64,000 bases of DNA. It comes from Ochotona curzoniae (taxonomy: Eukaryota > Chordata > Mammalia > Lagomorpha > Ochotonidae). Positions 31,425 to 42,159 of this stretch are shown one piece after another. Both the position numbers and the translations under genes were made by a program. The notes beneath the pieces are model-generated. The model searched no databases and was not told the DNA's origin. It saw only the letters and a list, made by a program, of their open reading frames with translations. Location: contig NW_024466399.1 in NCBI RefSeq assembly GCF_017591425.1, positions 2,046,001-2,110,000 of the forward strand, read 5' to 3'. Numbering within the stretch: position 1 is the stretch's first letter; each line of letters opens with the position of its first letter.

Positions 31425-32240
31425 GTAAGCAGAGAAAAATGAAAAGTAGCTGTAACATTTTAAATTTGCTGTTAGTATTTGAGGACACTGGGTTTGCAAC
31501 TGGGGTTGACCCAGGAGCCAACAAAGTCTCTGCCCTGACTCTGGAGATATTTGCTGTTCCCTGCTTAGCCACCACTCCTCCTCTTCCCTGGCTCTGTCCT
31601 CTGTCCCACCATCCTTCCCAGATATGGGATGTCCCCAAGCACATCCCATATCATCTCTTTAGGATATACACAGGCAGAAGAGATCATTTTTGTCTCATTA
31701 ATAAAACTGCAGTGGGACCAAAACTGTGACAAGCTTAACCACCAATATGTGCCTTGAGGTTATAGCCATATGTGTATGGATGCCCGTGTGCACATGGGTG
31801 CATCTGAGACAATTGGGAGTTGTTGGTGAAATCCATTTAAGAGAGTAGTTTTTTAGTGGTCTGAGCTGGAGCTAAAACGGGACAGGAGACACCCAGATGA
31901 AGAGCAGGTAGAAGCAATCTTGGGCTAAGAGAACATGTGCAGAGTTATGGGCAGGTAGGGGTGTTGAGGCCTAGAGTGTGGTGGGTGTGCGGGGGCGGGG
32001 GTTGTATCAGGTGCAGACGGTGGCCTAGGAAAAGATGATCTCATGGGCCTCACGCTATGCCAAGGCTGCAGACATACCGTGAGGATGGCAGCAAGCTTCT
32101 GGATAATGGCAAGCAAGGCACAGACGTGATCTGAAGACTGGAGACCTTGAGAATTCACACGCTGGAGGTGGCAGCCATTGTCACAACGAAAGAGGAGGAT
32201 GTGCAAATAGGGAATGAGCAGGGATGGAGGGGTTTAGGAG
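31425..32240. other. Unique sequence with a short perfect hairpin
   Basis: Holds the 12-bp hairpin at 31621. No other element recognised; a G-rich run (gcgggggcggggg) lies at 31989. Confidence 0.4.
31621..31652. repeat. Perfect 12-bp inverted repeat, 8-nt loop
   Basis: gatatgggatgt (31621-31632) and its exact reverse complement (31641-31652) flank ccccaagc. Confidence 0.95.
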
Positions 32241-32249
32241 ATGGTCAAG

Positions 32250-32455
32250 CGATTCTTTCTCTGCACTCTCTCCATCTTCATAGTTTCCTACAAAAGTGGC
32301 CATGGTCTCCCTTTGGATTTAATTCTGTGTTCTCCCAGCACGTTGCTTAGCTGTTTCTGGTTCCCCTGGTTCTGAGCTCACTTTCTGTATCTCAGCCAAA
32401 TGTCACCTTGCCTATCCAAACTCAAAACTGCCTCCAGCCCACAATACTCTGCAAA
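32250..32455 (+). mobile_element. L2-like LINE fragment (3' end)
   Basis: 'tctcagccaaatgtcacctt' followed by 'gcctatccaaactc' matches the L2 end motif CTCAGCTCAAATGTCACCTTCTCAGAG; pyrimidine-rich text precedes it. Confidence 0.5.
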
Positions 32456-32479
32456 GTTTCCTGTCTAGGGGGATGTTTA

Positions 32480-32712
32480 GGTTAATAGGTAAGAGCATAG
32501 AAGATGCTTGTGCCCTACGTCACAGTGTCTGAGTTGAGAGCCAGCTCTTGATTCCCATTTCTTCCCAATGCAGGCCTTGAGGAGCGGCTCTGGTGACTTT
32601 TAGCCCCAGCTATTGTGGACATCTGGAGAGTGAACCAGAAGATGGACTCATAGTTTTATGCCTGTATTTTCTCTCTCTCATGTTCAAATAGATAAAATAA
32701 AGATAAATTGAA
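32480..32712 (+). mobile_element. Old CSINE, plus strand, shortened
   Basis: 'gggatgtttaggttaatagg', 'gccctacgtcacagtgtctg', 'gcggctctggtgacttttag', 'gacatctggagagtgaacc', 'agaagatggactcatag' and the tail 'gttcaaatagataaaataaa'. Part of the middle is missing. Confidence 0.7.
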
Positions 32713-33004
32713 AGACTACCTGTATTTCCAGTATTTCCCTTCTGCAGCCATCCCTTGCTGGTTATGTTGTGGCTGGTTTGAATTTCTCCTCCCTTCTGTA
32801 TGTTTCTCTGCCTGGCTGGTTCCATGCCTCCTCCTCTTAGATCTTTCTCATACTTAGGAACTCAAATGAGATCCCAGGGAGGTCCAGTGTATCAAGTGCT
32901 GCTACTACAGATTGCTTCAAACTTTCTTTAGAGCATACCTTCTAGCTGTAGCTTTCACCTGTGGTGTGACTTGAGTACAGTGCATCTCAACTCCTTCCTC
33001 CATG

Positions 33005-33150
33005 GAGGGGTCTTCAAAAAGCTGGCAGAAAAAAAATGCATATTAGCATGAATTCCAAAAAAACCTTTTTTTTTTTTTTTTTGCACCAAAATAAACCCAT
33101 TTTCTCATTCCATTTTTTTTTTCTACAGACTTTTGTGAAGTCTGTAGAAA
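33005..33150 (+). mobile_element. Inverted-repeat (MITE-like) element
   Basis: 'gtcttcaaaaagctggcag', 'atgcatattagcatgaattc', a poly-T run, 'ttgcaccaaaataaaccc' and 'attttctcattccatttt'. The expected right end is replaced by a perfect hairpin at 33120-33150. Confidence 0.6.
33120..33150. repeat. Perfect 13-bp inverted repeat, 5-nt loop
   Basis: tttctacagactt (33120-33132) and its exact complement (33138-33150) flank ttgtg. It sits at the right end of the MITE-like element. Confidence 0.95.
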
Positions 33151-33465
33151 GCAAACCCCTACTGCCAGGAGGGCAGAAGCTGTGTGTGCAGGCGACAGCT
33201 ATAAAGATCAGAAATGAAGGCAAGAGGTTTCTGAGAGTATGGCCTAAAACATGCTCCTGCTCACATTGGAGGCACACAGTGTGGCTCCAGGTACACTCCT
33301 GTGGGGTTGGGCTGTGCATGTTGAGTTTGCTTTAATAAGTAGTCATCAGAAATAAGCATTGAGTCTCTGCATGGTGTAGATGGAAAGCACCAATGGTTTA
33401 AGCATTCCACTGGTTACTTTATGCAGCTGAAGTATATTCTTTCCATACACTTTTGCCCTGAAGGT

Positions 33466-33772
33466 TTATTTCTTTGAATGGTAGAGTTACAGAGATATAG
33501 AGAGATAGATAAGAGAGATATCTTTTGTCTGCTAGTTCACTCTCCAAATCCAGGCAATAGCCTGGTTCTGGTGAGGCTCAAGTTAGGAGCCAGGAACTCT
33601 CCATCTGCGTATGAGTAATGGGAGCCAAGCACTGGGCCATCTTCCACTGCTTTTCTAGATGTTTCAGCATGAGGCTGGATTAGAAGCAGATCAGCCAGGA
33701 CTCTAAGCTGAACTCTTAAAGGATGGTGTCATTGCAGGTGGCAGCTTTACTTACCTTGCTGCCATGCTGGTT
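33466..33772 (-). mobile_element. Old CSINE, minus strand
   Basis: 'ttatttctttgaatggtaga', imperfect GATA/GAGA units, 'tctgctagttcactctcc', 'aggagccaggaactctcc', 'ctgggccatcttccactgc', 'gaggctggattagaagcag', and the head 'cttaccttgctgccatgct'. Confidence 0.82.
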
Positions 33773-33784
33773 ACTAGATATACA

Positions 33785-34968
33785 TGGTATTCTTCTAGAG
33801 CATCTAGAGTGGACAAAATGGAGACAGTCCTGAAATACGATGGTCTGGCAGTAGTTGAACTGTTAAGAGAGAATCTTCTATGTCAAAAACATTGGCAGCT
33901 AGGAGGAAAGGGGAGACAATGTGTGAGGGTTTGAAAGCACCTGCCATGTTTCATAATGCAGTGCAATCTTCATTCCAGGAAGCACAGGTGATCCCTCCTC
34001 TCATCCAGGCAGAGTGGCTTGAGTGACCTTCAGGAAACTCTCCTGGGCTTCAGTGCTGGACTTCCCCGCATCAGACAGGCCAGACTTCACGTTAAACATC
34101 CTTTGCCTTCTCACTTCTCCACCCTGTGTTTCTTTCTTGAAAGTCTCTATCAACCATCCTTTCTCTTGGAGGTGCATTCTCTTTCTTCTTGACTAACACA
34201 AGGTGCCATTTGGGACATCTTCAAAGTCTTTCAGCCTTCCCCTTCTTTGAGGCTGCCGATGAAAGCACCATAGTTTTGTTTGAAACTGAGAATGGTCAGA
34301 ATGTGTGAACTTAGAGAAGTTTTAAGAAATTTCCTCCAACTTCCTGCAGTAAATTTAGGTTTTGATCTAAAGCTGTTTCATAACATGATACCTTGCTCTC
34401 AGATTGTGGGCTAGCCAAATAACTCAGAATCAGAAAGACCTGGGATCTTCTCTTGTTAAAAAGAACTGGAAGGAATGCAAAGGTTCTGCTGGGACAGCAT
34501 CATGGAAGGAATTTTTCTGAAGTTGGGTGACAAAATGCTAACTCCAAAGGAGACAGCTACTACACTGATCGCCTGACCATCTGTCATCTTTTACTGATCT
34601 TTATTTACCTAGTAATCTACCAACTGTTATCAATCCACTCACCTTTCCACTAATTCACACATACAAATACACTTAAAATAATTTAAAATAGCTTAACTTT
34701 TTGTCAGTGAAAAAGGAAGACCTTGTTTAGGTATGAAGGGTTTCCATTTAAACAGTTATGAACACATAGTTCTTAATCCTTGATCCTCAATTATTTGTCT
34801 TTTTGATTGCTTCCTTTTTATCTTCACATGGATTTAGAAAAATTTTATAAGCTGTGTACTTAGTCTTTTTTAAAAAAAATCTCTCACTATTGGTTAATAG
34901 GATCTTTGTTGACCTTGTAGGTCAATCAAGGTAGAAATCAAAGAGATACTATACTAATTTTTTTTCAT
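33785..34968. other. Unique non-coding sequence
   Basis: About 1.2 kb without a recognised element. Long open frames are absent here. Confidence 0.4.
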
Positions 34969-34970
34969 AC

Positions 34971-35155
34971 ACAGCTGTTTGGGGAATGAACCTCAGGATG
35001 GACGATCTGTCCCTGTCTTCCTTTTCCTGTTGGTGCAGGGTCCAGGCACCTGGACTGTCCTTGGCCACTTTCCCAGGTGCATTAGCAGACAGCTGGATTG
35101 GAAGTAGAGCAGCTGGACTTGCAAGAATCGTCTTAACATGTTGTGCCACATCAAT
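34971..35155. mobile_element. Rearranged CSINE with its 3' part inverted
   Basis: 34971-35024 reads in plus orientation (acagctgtttggggaatgaa, ctcaggatggacgatctg, ccctgtcttcc), the 3' side of a CSINE. Directly after, 35030-35155 reads in minus orientation (ggtgcagggtccaggcacc, 'ttcccaggtgcattagcag', 'ggattggaagtagagcagc'), the middle and 5' side. One SINE with a small inversion, or two truncated SINEs, would explain it. Confidence 0.7.
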
Positions 35156-35159
35156 GGCC

Positions 35160-36120
35160 CCTTATTTTTATGTATGTAACTGGTTTCAAATATCTCCAGT
35201 GTGTCCTTAATGTTGGGTCTTCCTAACTCTTAACAGCTTTCACAGAGCTACTGTGTGAGAAAGAATTTGCTCTTTCCCATGTTTCCTGGGAGGGACTCTC
35301 CATCCTTGTGTTTCCTGAGTGACGAGAGTAGCTTGGTCATTCTTGGTTGGTCCTCGGAGATCACACCTAAGTTTAAACCTGTGAGGCTTCTGGCCATTTC
35401 AGAATGGATAGTGGCAATGCTAACCTGACCTTCCAGCTCTGGGATGAGGTGTGGGACTTGAGACAGGGTTCCATTATATGTTGCCAATGATGTTATCCAC
35501 TATGCGTAGGTAGTAAAACCTTAATAAAGACCCCTGACATCCAAAGCTTGAAAAAGCTTCTGTGGTTGGTGATTTCCACGGCCATGCCAGGGAGGTAATA
35601 TGTCCTGAGGAACAGCTGGAGACCCTTCCAGTCTGGGTCCTGTGAGTGTCCCCAGCTGCATATTTCATGACGGAAGCAGTCTCCAGAGCTAGACTAGTGA
35701 GTTCTAAAGCCCCAGAGGGTGGAGGAAGCTCCTAAATTTGCTGGTGAGATTTCCACATGGCCTGCGAGTTCCAGAGCTGGCAGTTGGCATTGAAAAACAG
35801 GTGAGTCCTGCAGAAAGCTGCTGTCCTCCCTGAAAAGTGTGGCCTCAGCCAGGACAGTTAGCACCTACACCTGCACTGAACCTCCAAGGTCCTGCCCTTC
35901 AGAGTGCGGCTCTGGCCATTCCTCACTCACATTCATTCTTCTGGTAGCTTTGGTGGCTTCCATGAGCAGAATTATTTTCTGCTGGTTTCTGGGCAAGCTT
36001 CTTTCAGCCTCTGAAAGAGATGGCTTGTCCTGTTTGACTTCAGCATATATCCCACCACTTTTTCGCAAATTGCTTCTTTTTGTTCTTCTGCAAGACTGAA
36101 CATTTTTTTCTTACCTTGAA
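35160..36120. other. Unique non-coding sequence
   Basis: No recognised repeat. An 86-codon plus-strand frame (35839-36099) has no signature. Confidence 0.4.
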
Positions 36121-36126
36121 AACACA

Positions 36127-36380
36127 GTCATCCTGCCATATTGGTGAGGGTTTGGTTCTAGGATCCACCCCAGATAACACAACTTGAGGATACCCAAGTG
36201 TCTTATATTGAATCCTGCAGCATTTGCATAGAACCTATGCAAGGTCTCCCATAGACTGTTAACCATTTCTAGATACCTTAACACACTGAATACAATGTAA
36301 ATGCTGTGTGAGTAGCTGTTTTCACTGTGTTGTAATAAAAAATGTCATTACTTGTTCAATGCAGACACAATTTATTTCTC
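36127..36380 (+). mobile_element. TcMar-Tigger-like DNA transposon (MER2-like), 5' part
   Basis: 'gtgagggtttggttctagga', 'tccaccccagataacacaac', 'ttgaggatacccaagtgtct', 'gcatttgcatagaacctatg', 'gaatacaatgtaaatgctgt', 'gagtagctgttttcactgtg' and 'gttcaatgcagacacaattt' follow the MER2 consensus (GGGGGATTGGTTCCAGGACCCCC...). The terminal CAGT end is eroded. Confidence 0.8.
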
Positions 36381-36432
36381 TGAATGCTTAATATTTTAAT
36401 AAAGGTAATGTGAAAGCTGTTATTTGTAAGTT

Positions 36433-36745
36433 TGCAAGTTTTATTTTAAAGGCAGAGGGAAGGAAAAAAGGAGAGAGGAGAGAGAGAGATGGAACTTCTG
36501 GCTGAATCCCCAAATGTCTTTCAGAGCCAGGACTGGACCAGGAGCAAAAGCAGGAATCAAGAAGTCCACCCAGGTTTTTCAGGTGGGTGGCAAGGACTTG
36601 AAGCGTCACTTGTTGCCATTCAAAGTGCATTCTAGCAAGAGGCTGCAGTCAGAAGGGGAGCCAGAATTTGGTCCCCCATACTCGAATATCAGGTGGGTGT
36701 TCCAAGTGATACGGCAATGGCTGTACCAAACACATGCCCCATTAC
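36433..36745 (-). mobile_element. Old CSINE, minus strand
   Basis: 'ttttattttaaaggcagagg', GA-rich run, 'ggctgaatccccaaatgtc', 'agccaggactggaccagg', 'caggtgggtggcaaggactt', 'gagccagaatttggtcccc' and 'gtgttccaagtgatacggc'. Older subtype. Confidence 0.8.
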
Positions 36746-36749
36746 TTCA

Positions 36750-37304
36750 GACATTTTTAATCTGAAAGAGATGGGGAATCTGTGGAGATGGCCGATTGGC
36801 TACGTATTTCATACATAATCCAACAACTGAATGACAAGTTAGGAGGACACTTTCAGATTTTGTCGTTGCTCTGCACTCTGTTAAGCTGGCTCAGAAAACA
36901 ATCACAGAGCTTTGCATTTAGAAGGGATATTGAAGGGTCATCTGTTTTGCTGAGTAGACACCCCACAGATATTTGTCGAATGAAGGTAAGGAATGATGAG
37001 TGGCCAGGAGTATTTGGCTTGTCCCATGTCCCAAGGCTATTAATTGGTATGGTATTGAGTTTAGACCAACTGGGATATAACGAGACCACCTGGTCTCTCA
37101 GCCATGTTTTCTGTATCTACTTAGTTATTGGACATAGGTGGACTCCTCCAGTGCAAATAAAATCAAACTGATTTTGGATATATTACTAAGGTATATGGTA
37201 AATGGTTTCCTACTTATTCTCTCTAAAATATGCTTTATCTGAGATCAAATAGGTGATTGCTATAACGCATTTGTAGGTGTTTAAATTTGCAGTGAACATT
37301 TCCC
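36750..37304. other. Unique non-coding sequence
   Basis: No recognised element. The 129-codon plus-strand frame (36782-37171) lacks a domain signature, and the 78-codon opposite frame overlaps it. Confidence 0.35.
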
Positions 37305-37317
37305 CTTAGAAGCTTTT

Positions 37318-37630
37318 AAAATTGTTTTTATTACGAAGTCAGATATACAGAGAGGAGGAGAGACAGAGAGGAAGATCTTCCATCCGTTGGCTCACTCCCC
37401 AGGTTGCTGCAATGGCCAGAACTGAGTCAATCTGAAGCCAGCATCCAGGAGCCTCTTCCAGGTCTCCCTCACAGGTGCAGGGTCCCAAGTCTTTGGGACG
37501 TCCTTGACTGCTTTCCCAGGCTACAAACAGGATGGGAAGTGGGGCCGCCGGGATTAGAACTGGCACCCCTAAGGGATTCGGTCATGTACAAGGCAAAGAC
37601 TTTGGCTGCTAGGCTACTGCGCTGGGGCCT
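37318..37630 (-). mobile_element. CSINE, minus strand, young subtype
   Basis: 'ttgtttttattacgaagtca', 'gaggaagatcttccatccg', 'ccaggagcctcttccaggtc', 'gggccgccgggattagaact' (inverted B box), head 'ctactgcgctggggcct'. 'cttagaagctttt' (37305-) and 'cttagaagtttta' (37634-) are the target-site duplication. Confidence 0.93.
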
Positions 37631-37649
37631 CCTCTTAGAAGTTTTATTT

Positions 37650-38560
37650 CAAGTATGGTATGGTCTATTCCTCCAGAATCTAGCCTGAAAGTGAAGTAGG
37701 AAAGAAGCAATCCTCAAATGTCAGGTCTAGTTATTTGACACGTGCAGATCCTAAATATTTCCATTGAAAACAATCTGTTCATTTACTTCTTAAACAGTGC
37801 AAACACACTGTTTCGCCCGATAGTGGTATTTTAGTGTTATAAAAGACGGTTTTAGTATTTGAAAATACAATATTTCCAGCAAATCTGCTGCTTTTTCAGG
37901 TGAACATCTAGCTGGTGATGAACTTGCATATTCGCTGAGGGCAGGCTGTGGAGGACCTGTTTTCCCATTAGTAATTCAGAGCCATCTGCTTGGTAAAAAA
38001 CAATACAAAACAAAACAAAACAAAACAAAAACCCACTAACAACAGAGTGGGCAAGGAAGAGACCTGTTAGTCTTTTCTGAATGGGTATTTGCCAAGGGGT
38101 GGAAGGAAACAAGCAGCGACGGGGCTGTCATCTTTGTTTGTTCAGGGATGAGGCAGGGAGATGCATGGAGTACATCGCTGCTGTTCTGTGACCCTGCCTG
38201 TGCCCGAGCAGTGCCAGGGTGCCCCACATCACAGAGGGCATCTTACCTGGTTCTTCTTGAGAAAGGGCAGAACCAGCCGTGTGGAGGCTTATAGGAATTT
38301 GTAGTAAGAGGAGGGGACACTTTGTCTCCCATGTTTGGGCTCATTTCAGGAACTAAAGTCCAGCAGGCTCCTTTCCCTCTCCAAACAATGTGTGTGGAAA
38401 TGCAGATCTGCCCAACACGTGGAGTGTTTGTGAGCAAATGTGTGCCATGATGATGCACGTTTAACTGCGTTGGGTATCCTGTAATACCTGACGCAGGACA
38501 AGACGAGAGCAATTGAAGACATATTGCCAGGGACCAAAAGTGAGTGTTCTATAGAGGTTA
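37650..38560. other. Unique sequence
   Basis: Only a CAAAA simple repeat is recognised (38001-38031). Minus-strand frames of 86-89 codons have no signature. Confidence 0.4.
38001..38031. repeat. (CAAAA)n simple repeat
   Basis: Six units, the first one imperfect (CAATA). Confidence 0.9.
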
Positions 38561-38566
38561 TCTGGG

Positions 38567-38965
38567 GCTAACTCACACGCAGTCGTGTCAACGACAGGCT
38601 CCCTACGCAGTAGCAGTAAGAGAGAATCCTACTTCCTAGGTCACCTTGTGCCAGTTCACGAGTGTGTGTGACGATGTTGGTGCAAACACAACCACTACAT
38701 TGTCAGTCATATAAAGTGTAGCACACACAGTTGTTCAGTACGCAAGGCTGTTTAATGATAATATATGTTAATGTTACTAATGTCTGCGTACTTATTGTGC
38801 TGGACTTTTAATCATTGTTTTTTAGAGTGTACTATTGATTAAAGAGAGATGGATTGTGATACAGTGTTACACCACCTTGCATTCATTACATCTCTTGCTT
38901 GGGTCCAGGTTTTTGTGAATGCACGCTAGGATGCATGACAAAGTCACCTCAAGAACTCTCCCGTG
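38567..38965 (+). mobile_element. TcMar-Tigger-like DNA transposon, family B, copy 2
   Basis: 'cagtcgtgtcaacgacagg' near the start, 'gtgacgatgttggtgcaaac', 'cattgtcagtcatataaag', 'gtagcacacacagttgttca', 'gtttaatgataatatatg', 'ttttagagtgtactattg', and near the end 'caaagtcacctcaagaactc' and 'gacagttgacgttcactgtc'. Same family as 8170 but covering more of the 3' side, with the transposase region missing. Confidence 0.75.
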
Positions 38966-38969
38966 TTTG

Positions 38970-40415
38970 GTGACAGTTGACGTTCACTGTCCTTGCCTAA
39001 CCATTAGGGCAATTTTCTGATTCCCTCTGGACCGGAAGATGGAGACTCAGGAAGAGAGAGTGAGGGAGGTGAGACAAAGGAGAATCTCCCTTCTTGTCTG
39101 TGTCTGAAAAGGTTTTTCCCCAAGCTTACTGTGTGTGTGAAGAGAAGAAACAGGCTTTTGCTGTTTGGGTGAAAATTTCCTAGCTTGGATCTTGATTCCA
39201 TTTCTGGGTTGGCTCTTTGGGTCAAAAGGTATTAATTATTCACTTCAGTGCACTCCTTATCTTAAGTGCTGATTAACATTCTAAAGAAGTCTTCTAGACA
39301 ACTTCATGGCATTTCAGACTCTGTTCAAGTACGCTTTCTGTTGTTTTTTCAGAGGAAAACAAGATAGCGGAATGAAGGGCAACTTGTTAGAGGTTATAGA
39401 GAATTGGTGAGGTAATACAAAAGGAAGGATCAAAGCCACTCAGTTTATAGTTTAATTACCGACTAGTCCCACTTAACAGTAAGGTACTGTGCTTGTCTGG
39501 GAACAGGCAAATGGAGCTACTCAACACTCAGGCATGGTTGTGGAAGTTGGCTCTGTCTGTTATTTATATTTTGGGCCACAAGGCCATGATCTCCCAACCT
39601 GGGAGGTCAGCTCCCACTGCCTGTCAAAGTGACTGATGGGCATTATCATTGCCTGAGACACACACATCATTCTGGGAGGTTTTACCCTGTATTTTCGGAA
39701 GCAAAACACACTATATAGGCCCTGCTCCGTCCATTTTTCTTAGGGACTTTTTTTTTTTTTAGGACCGAGAGATTATTTATGATAGCATGACCTGATATAC
39801 TTTCCACAGTGTGGGATGAAAGGTTTCCTTAAGCACAATGACAGTATAAACAAGACTCCAGAGGATATGTTTACAGTTTAAAACCTTGGAAACACTCATG
39901 TACAAAGTACAAGGGTACCAAAGAAGGTGTGGGGTATTTGCTGAGCCATGACTCTATGTTGGCACCGTTATCTTTGCAACCGTTCCAAGGAAGTCCTGTT
40001 AAGATTGTCATTTAACCAAAGGTTAGAGGGACTCAGCAGATCCCCTTGGGTCTCCAGCCCTTGGGAAGTAAAGCCACTCTGTTCTTAGCAGTCATGTTAT
40101 TCTCAACCGTCACATACACCTGTCTTGCAAACGGCGAGAGAACATCTGAGACTGTGAGGAAGAGCATGTCTACCTGGGAGTGACTCAAAGAGTTTTCTTT
40201 ATGAGAAGGCTGGAGATGAACATTTTTCAGAGTTTGTTCACTCGTTCACCAATGTCTTGAATCTGGGTTTGTGTTTCTGCAGTTCTACTGGCAGGTGCCA
40301 ACATCATTTCTTGGTTGAACAGCACTGAAAATCAGGAAGGAAGGATGGGAAAGAATGGATTGCTCGTGTGTCAGGTGTTAATCAGAGAGAAACATTCTTT
40401 CCAGAAATCTCCTGA
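38970..40415. other. Unique sequence with a possible MIR relic
   Basis: Repeat-poor. Around 39960-40060 'gcaaccgttccaaggaagtc' and 'ccaaaggttagagggactca' weakly resemble a reverse MIR. A poly-T run is at 39750. Confidence 0.35.
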
Positions 40416-40424
40416 GAAGATTTA

Positions 40425-40690
40425 TTCTCCCAGGCCAAGCTGGAGGGGTTGCCTTCTGGTCTCTTGGTGCATGGGTGCAGAATGTCTGGCCTGTGGGCTA
40501 CAGAAGAGCCGTGAAATCCTTTGGTCTGGCCCTGTTGAAGCAACCACAAGTAGAGTTTGAAATTCATCGAATTTACAGCAGGGTAAATTTTAAAGTTGAT
40601 ACTTTTGTGTGGCCTGTGAATGATGTCAGAAATATCCAAATGGTCTTAGGAAGAAAAGCAGGCTCGTCAACCTTGCCTTGGTGGTTATAT
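40425..40690 (-). mobile_element. hAT-like non-autonomous DNA transposon, copy 3
   Basis: 'gtctggcctgtgggctacag', 'gtgaaatcctttggtctgg', 'ccctgttgaagcaacc' are the complement of the block at 1690 and 20668. It continues with 'tgtgtggcctgtgaatgatg' and 'tcagaaatatccaaatgg', typical of hAT-Charlie elements. This is the longest of the three copies. Confidence 0.55.
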
Positions 40691-40834
40691 TTGATGACTG
40701 TAGTTCATATTTGACATGATAAAGACTCACTTTTGGAGCACTCAATCAAGTAAGGCAAACTTTCTTTTTTAAACAAATCAGCTTCCAATGGTAGGAACCT
40801 GGGTGTGAGTGATAGCTCGTGGTATTGAGAGCTA

Positions 40835-40945
40835 ATATCAACTCTTTATTAGGAGGACTGCGCATGTTGTAACTGGGAAGACCGAGACTTTAAGAGACTA
40901 ATCAGTTTGCCCAAAGTTGCACAGCTAACACAGGTTGTTGCTTAT
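40835..40945 (-). mobile_element. MIR element
   Basis: 'gtttgcccaaagttgcacag' and 'ctaacac' are the MIR core (CTTGCCCAAGGTCACACAGCTAGT); upstream 'ttaggaggactgcgcatg' and 'agactttaagagactaatc' fit the reverse consensus. Confidence 0.85.
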
Positions 40946-40949
40946 CTTT

Positions 40950-41248
40950 TTTCTGAAATGCCAGGGCACAAGAAATGTTTCAGATCTGGGATTTTTTTCC
41001 CCTGGATTTTGCAATGTTTGCGTATACTCAATCTTGGGAGTGGGCCCCAAGTCTAAACATGAAATTCATTTAGGTTTCATATACATGTTATGCACATAGC
41101 CTGAGGGTAATTTTATACAATATTTTTAGTACTTTTGTGCATGAAACAAAGTTCTATGATGTGGCAATTTCTGCTGATAGGATCATGTCGGTGCTGAAAA
41201 TGTTTCAGATTTTGGGGCGTTTCAGATCTCTGCTGTTTGGCTTAGGGA
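40950..41248 (+). mobile_element. TcMar-Tigger-like DNA transposon, family A, copy 2
   Basis: 'aagaaatgtttcagatctgg', 'gcgtatactcaatcttggga', 'gtgggccccaagtctaaaca', 'cataggtttcatatacatg'-type text, 'gcacatagcctgagggtaat', 'gtgcatgaaacaaagttcta', 'ttttggggcgtttcagatc', 'ggcttagggatactccagct'. Both ends are visible, so it is nearly complete for a short internally deleted element. Confidence 0.8.
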
Positions 41249-41254
41249 TACTCC

Positions 41255-41720
41255 AGCTGCGTGTCATGTAGCTGACACTGGAGACGAGTCTTTCACTGCT
41301 TTCCTACAGTGCTGCCTTTGGGCTAGTGGCACTGTGCCCCCATGGCATGTTTACTCTTGAAGCTGGAGGCTCTTCCTTTGTGTCCTTCCCCTTCCTACAG
41401 AGTCTCTGCCCTTGTGGTTTCTTTCCTAAGCTTGGCTCTAGCATCATGTAGAAGTCATCCTCTTCTGATCTCAGCTTTGTTCCCTGCTGGTCTCCCCTCT
41501 GCTTCCTTGGGCCACCCCGCAGGGCTGCACTGGGCAGCAGCCATGTTCCAAAGCTCTGAAGTGACAGAGGGATGCCCAAGGCTTTTGTTGCTGTGGTTCT
41601 GAATGCATCCCTCTGGAGTCCCTGATCCCTGTCCAATGCTTATCTGCTTCAGACTTCGTTTCTTTGGATAGACTATAACTTTCTTTCACTACAAGTTAGA
41701 ACCTGGGTGGGAAGTACAGC
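41255..41720. other. Unique non-coding sequence
   Basis: No recognised element. The 110-codon minus-strand frame (41304-41636) has no signature. Confidence 0.35.
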
Positions 41721-41729
41721 TGTTCCTTT

Positions 41730-42150
41730 GAAAATACTTTTTCATGATGATGATTATTATTATAATATTATCATCATTTTAGGATACAGTTCCATAGACC
41801 CCAGGATTTCCCTTCCCTCCTACCCTAATCCACCTCCCCTGCTCCCTACCAGTGAGTTCTGTATCATTACAACAACATAGTTTCTCAGATGGTCTCTTTC
41901 TGAACCAGCTTTTGTCGTTGGGTCTCACTGGATCTGCACTGGTAGTGGAGTTACTCTCCTATTCTTCCTCTCCAGGCTTGTGGCTGGTCCTTTTCCTTCC
42001 CATATTTCCTCTTCCAGCAGATTAATGGCTCAAGATCCATAGCCTGCAAGTAACCATGGCACCTTGAAGTCCGTCCCCATTCCATTCTGCCTGTGACATC
42101 TTCTCTACTGAGGGTAGACCTAATATTTACTTCTTATCTCATTATTTAAA
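41730..42150 (-). mobile_element. Candidate LINE-1 3' UTR, antisense
   Basis: After a TTA-rich stretch come 'aggatacagttccatagacc', 'ccaggatttcccttccctcc' and 'cacctcccctgctccctacc'. This general plan (T-rich start, GGATACA/GGATTACA, then C-rich text) is like the reverse complement of lagomorph L1 3' ends. Recall-based; no ORF2 sequence is attached. Confidence 0.4.
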
Positions 42151-42159
42151 ATTCCATGG

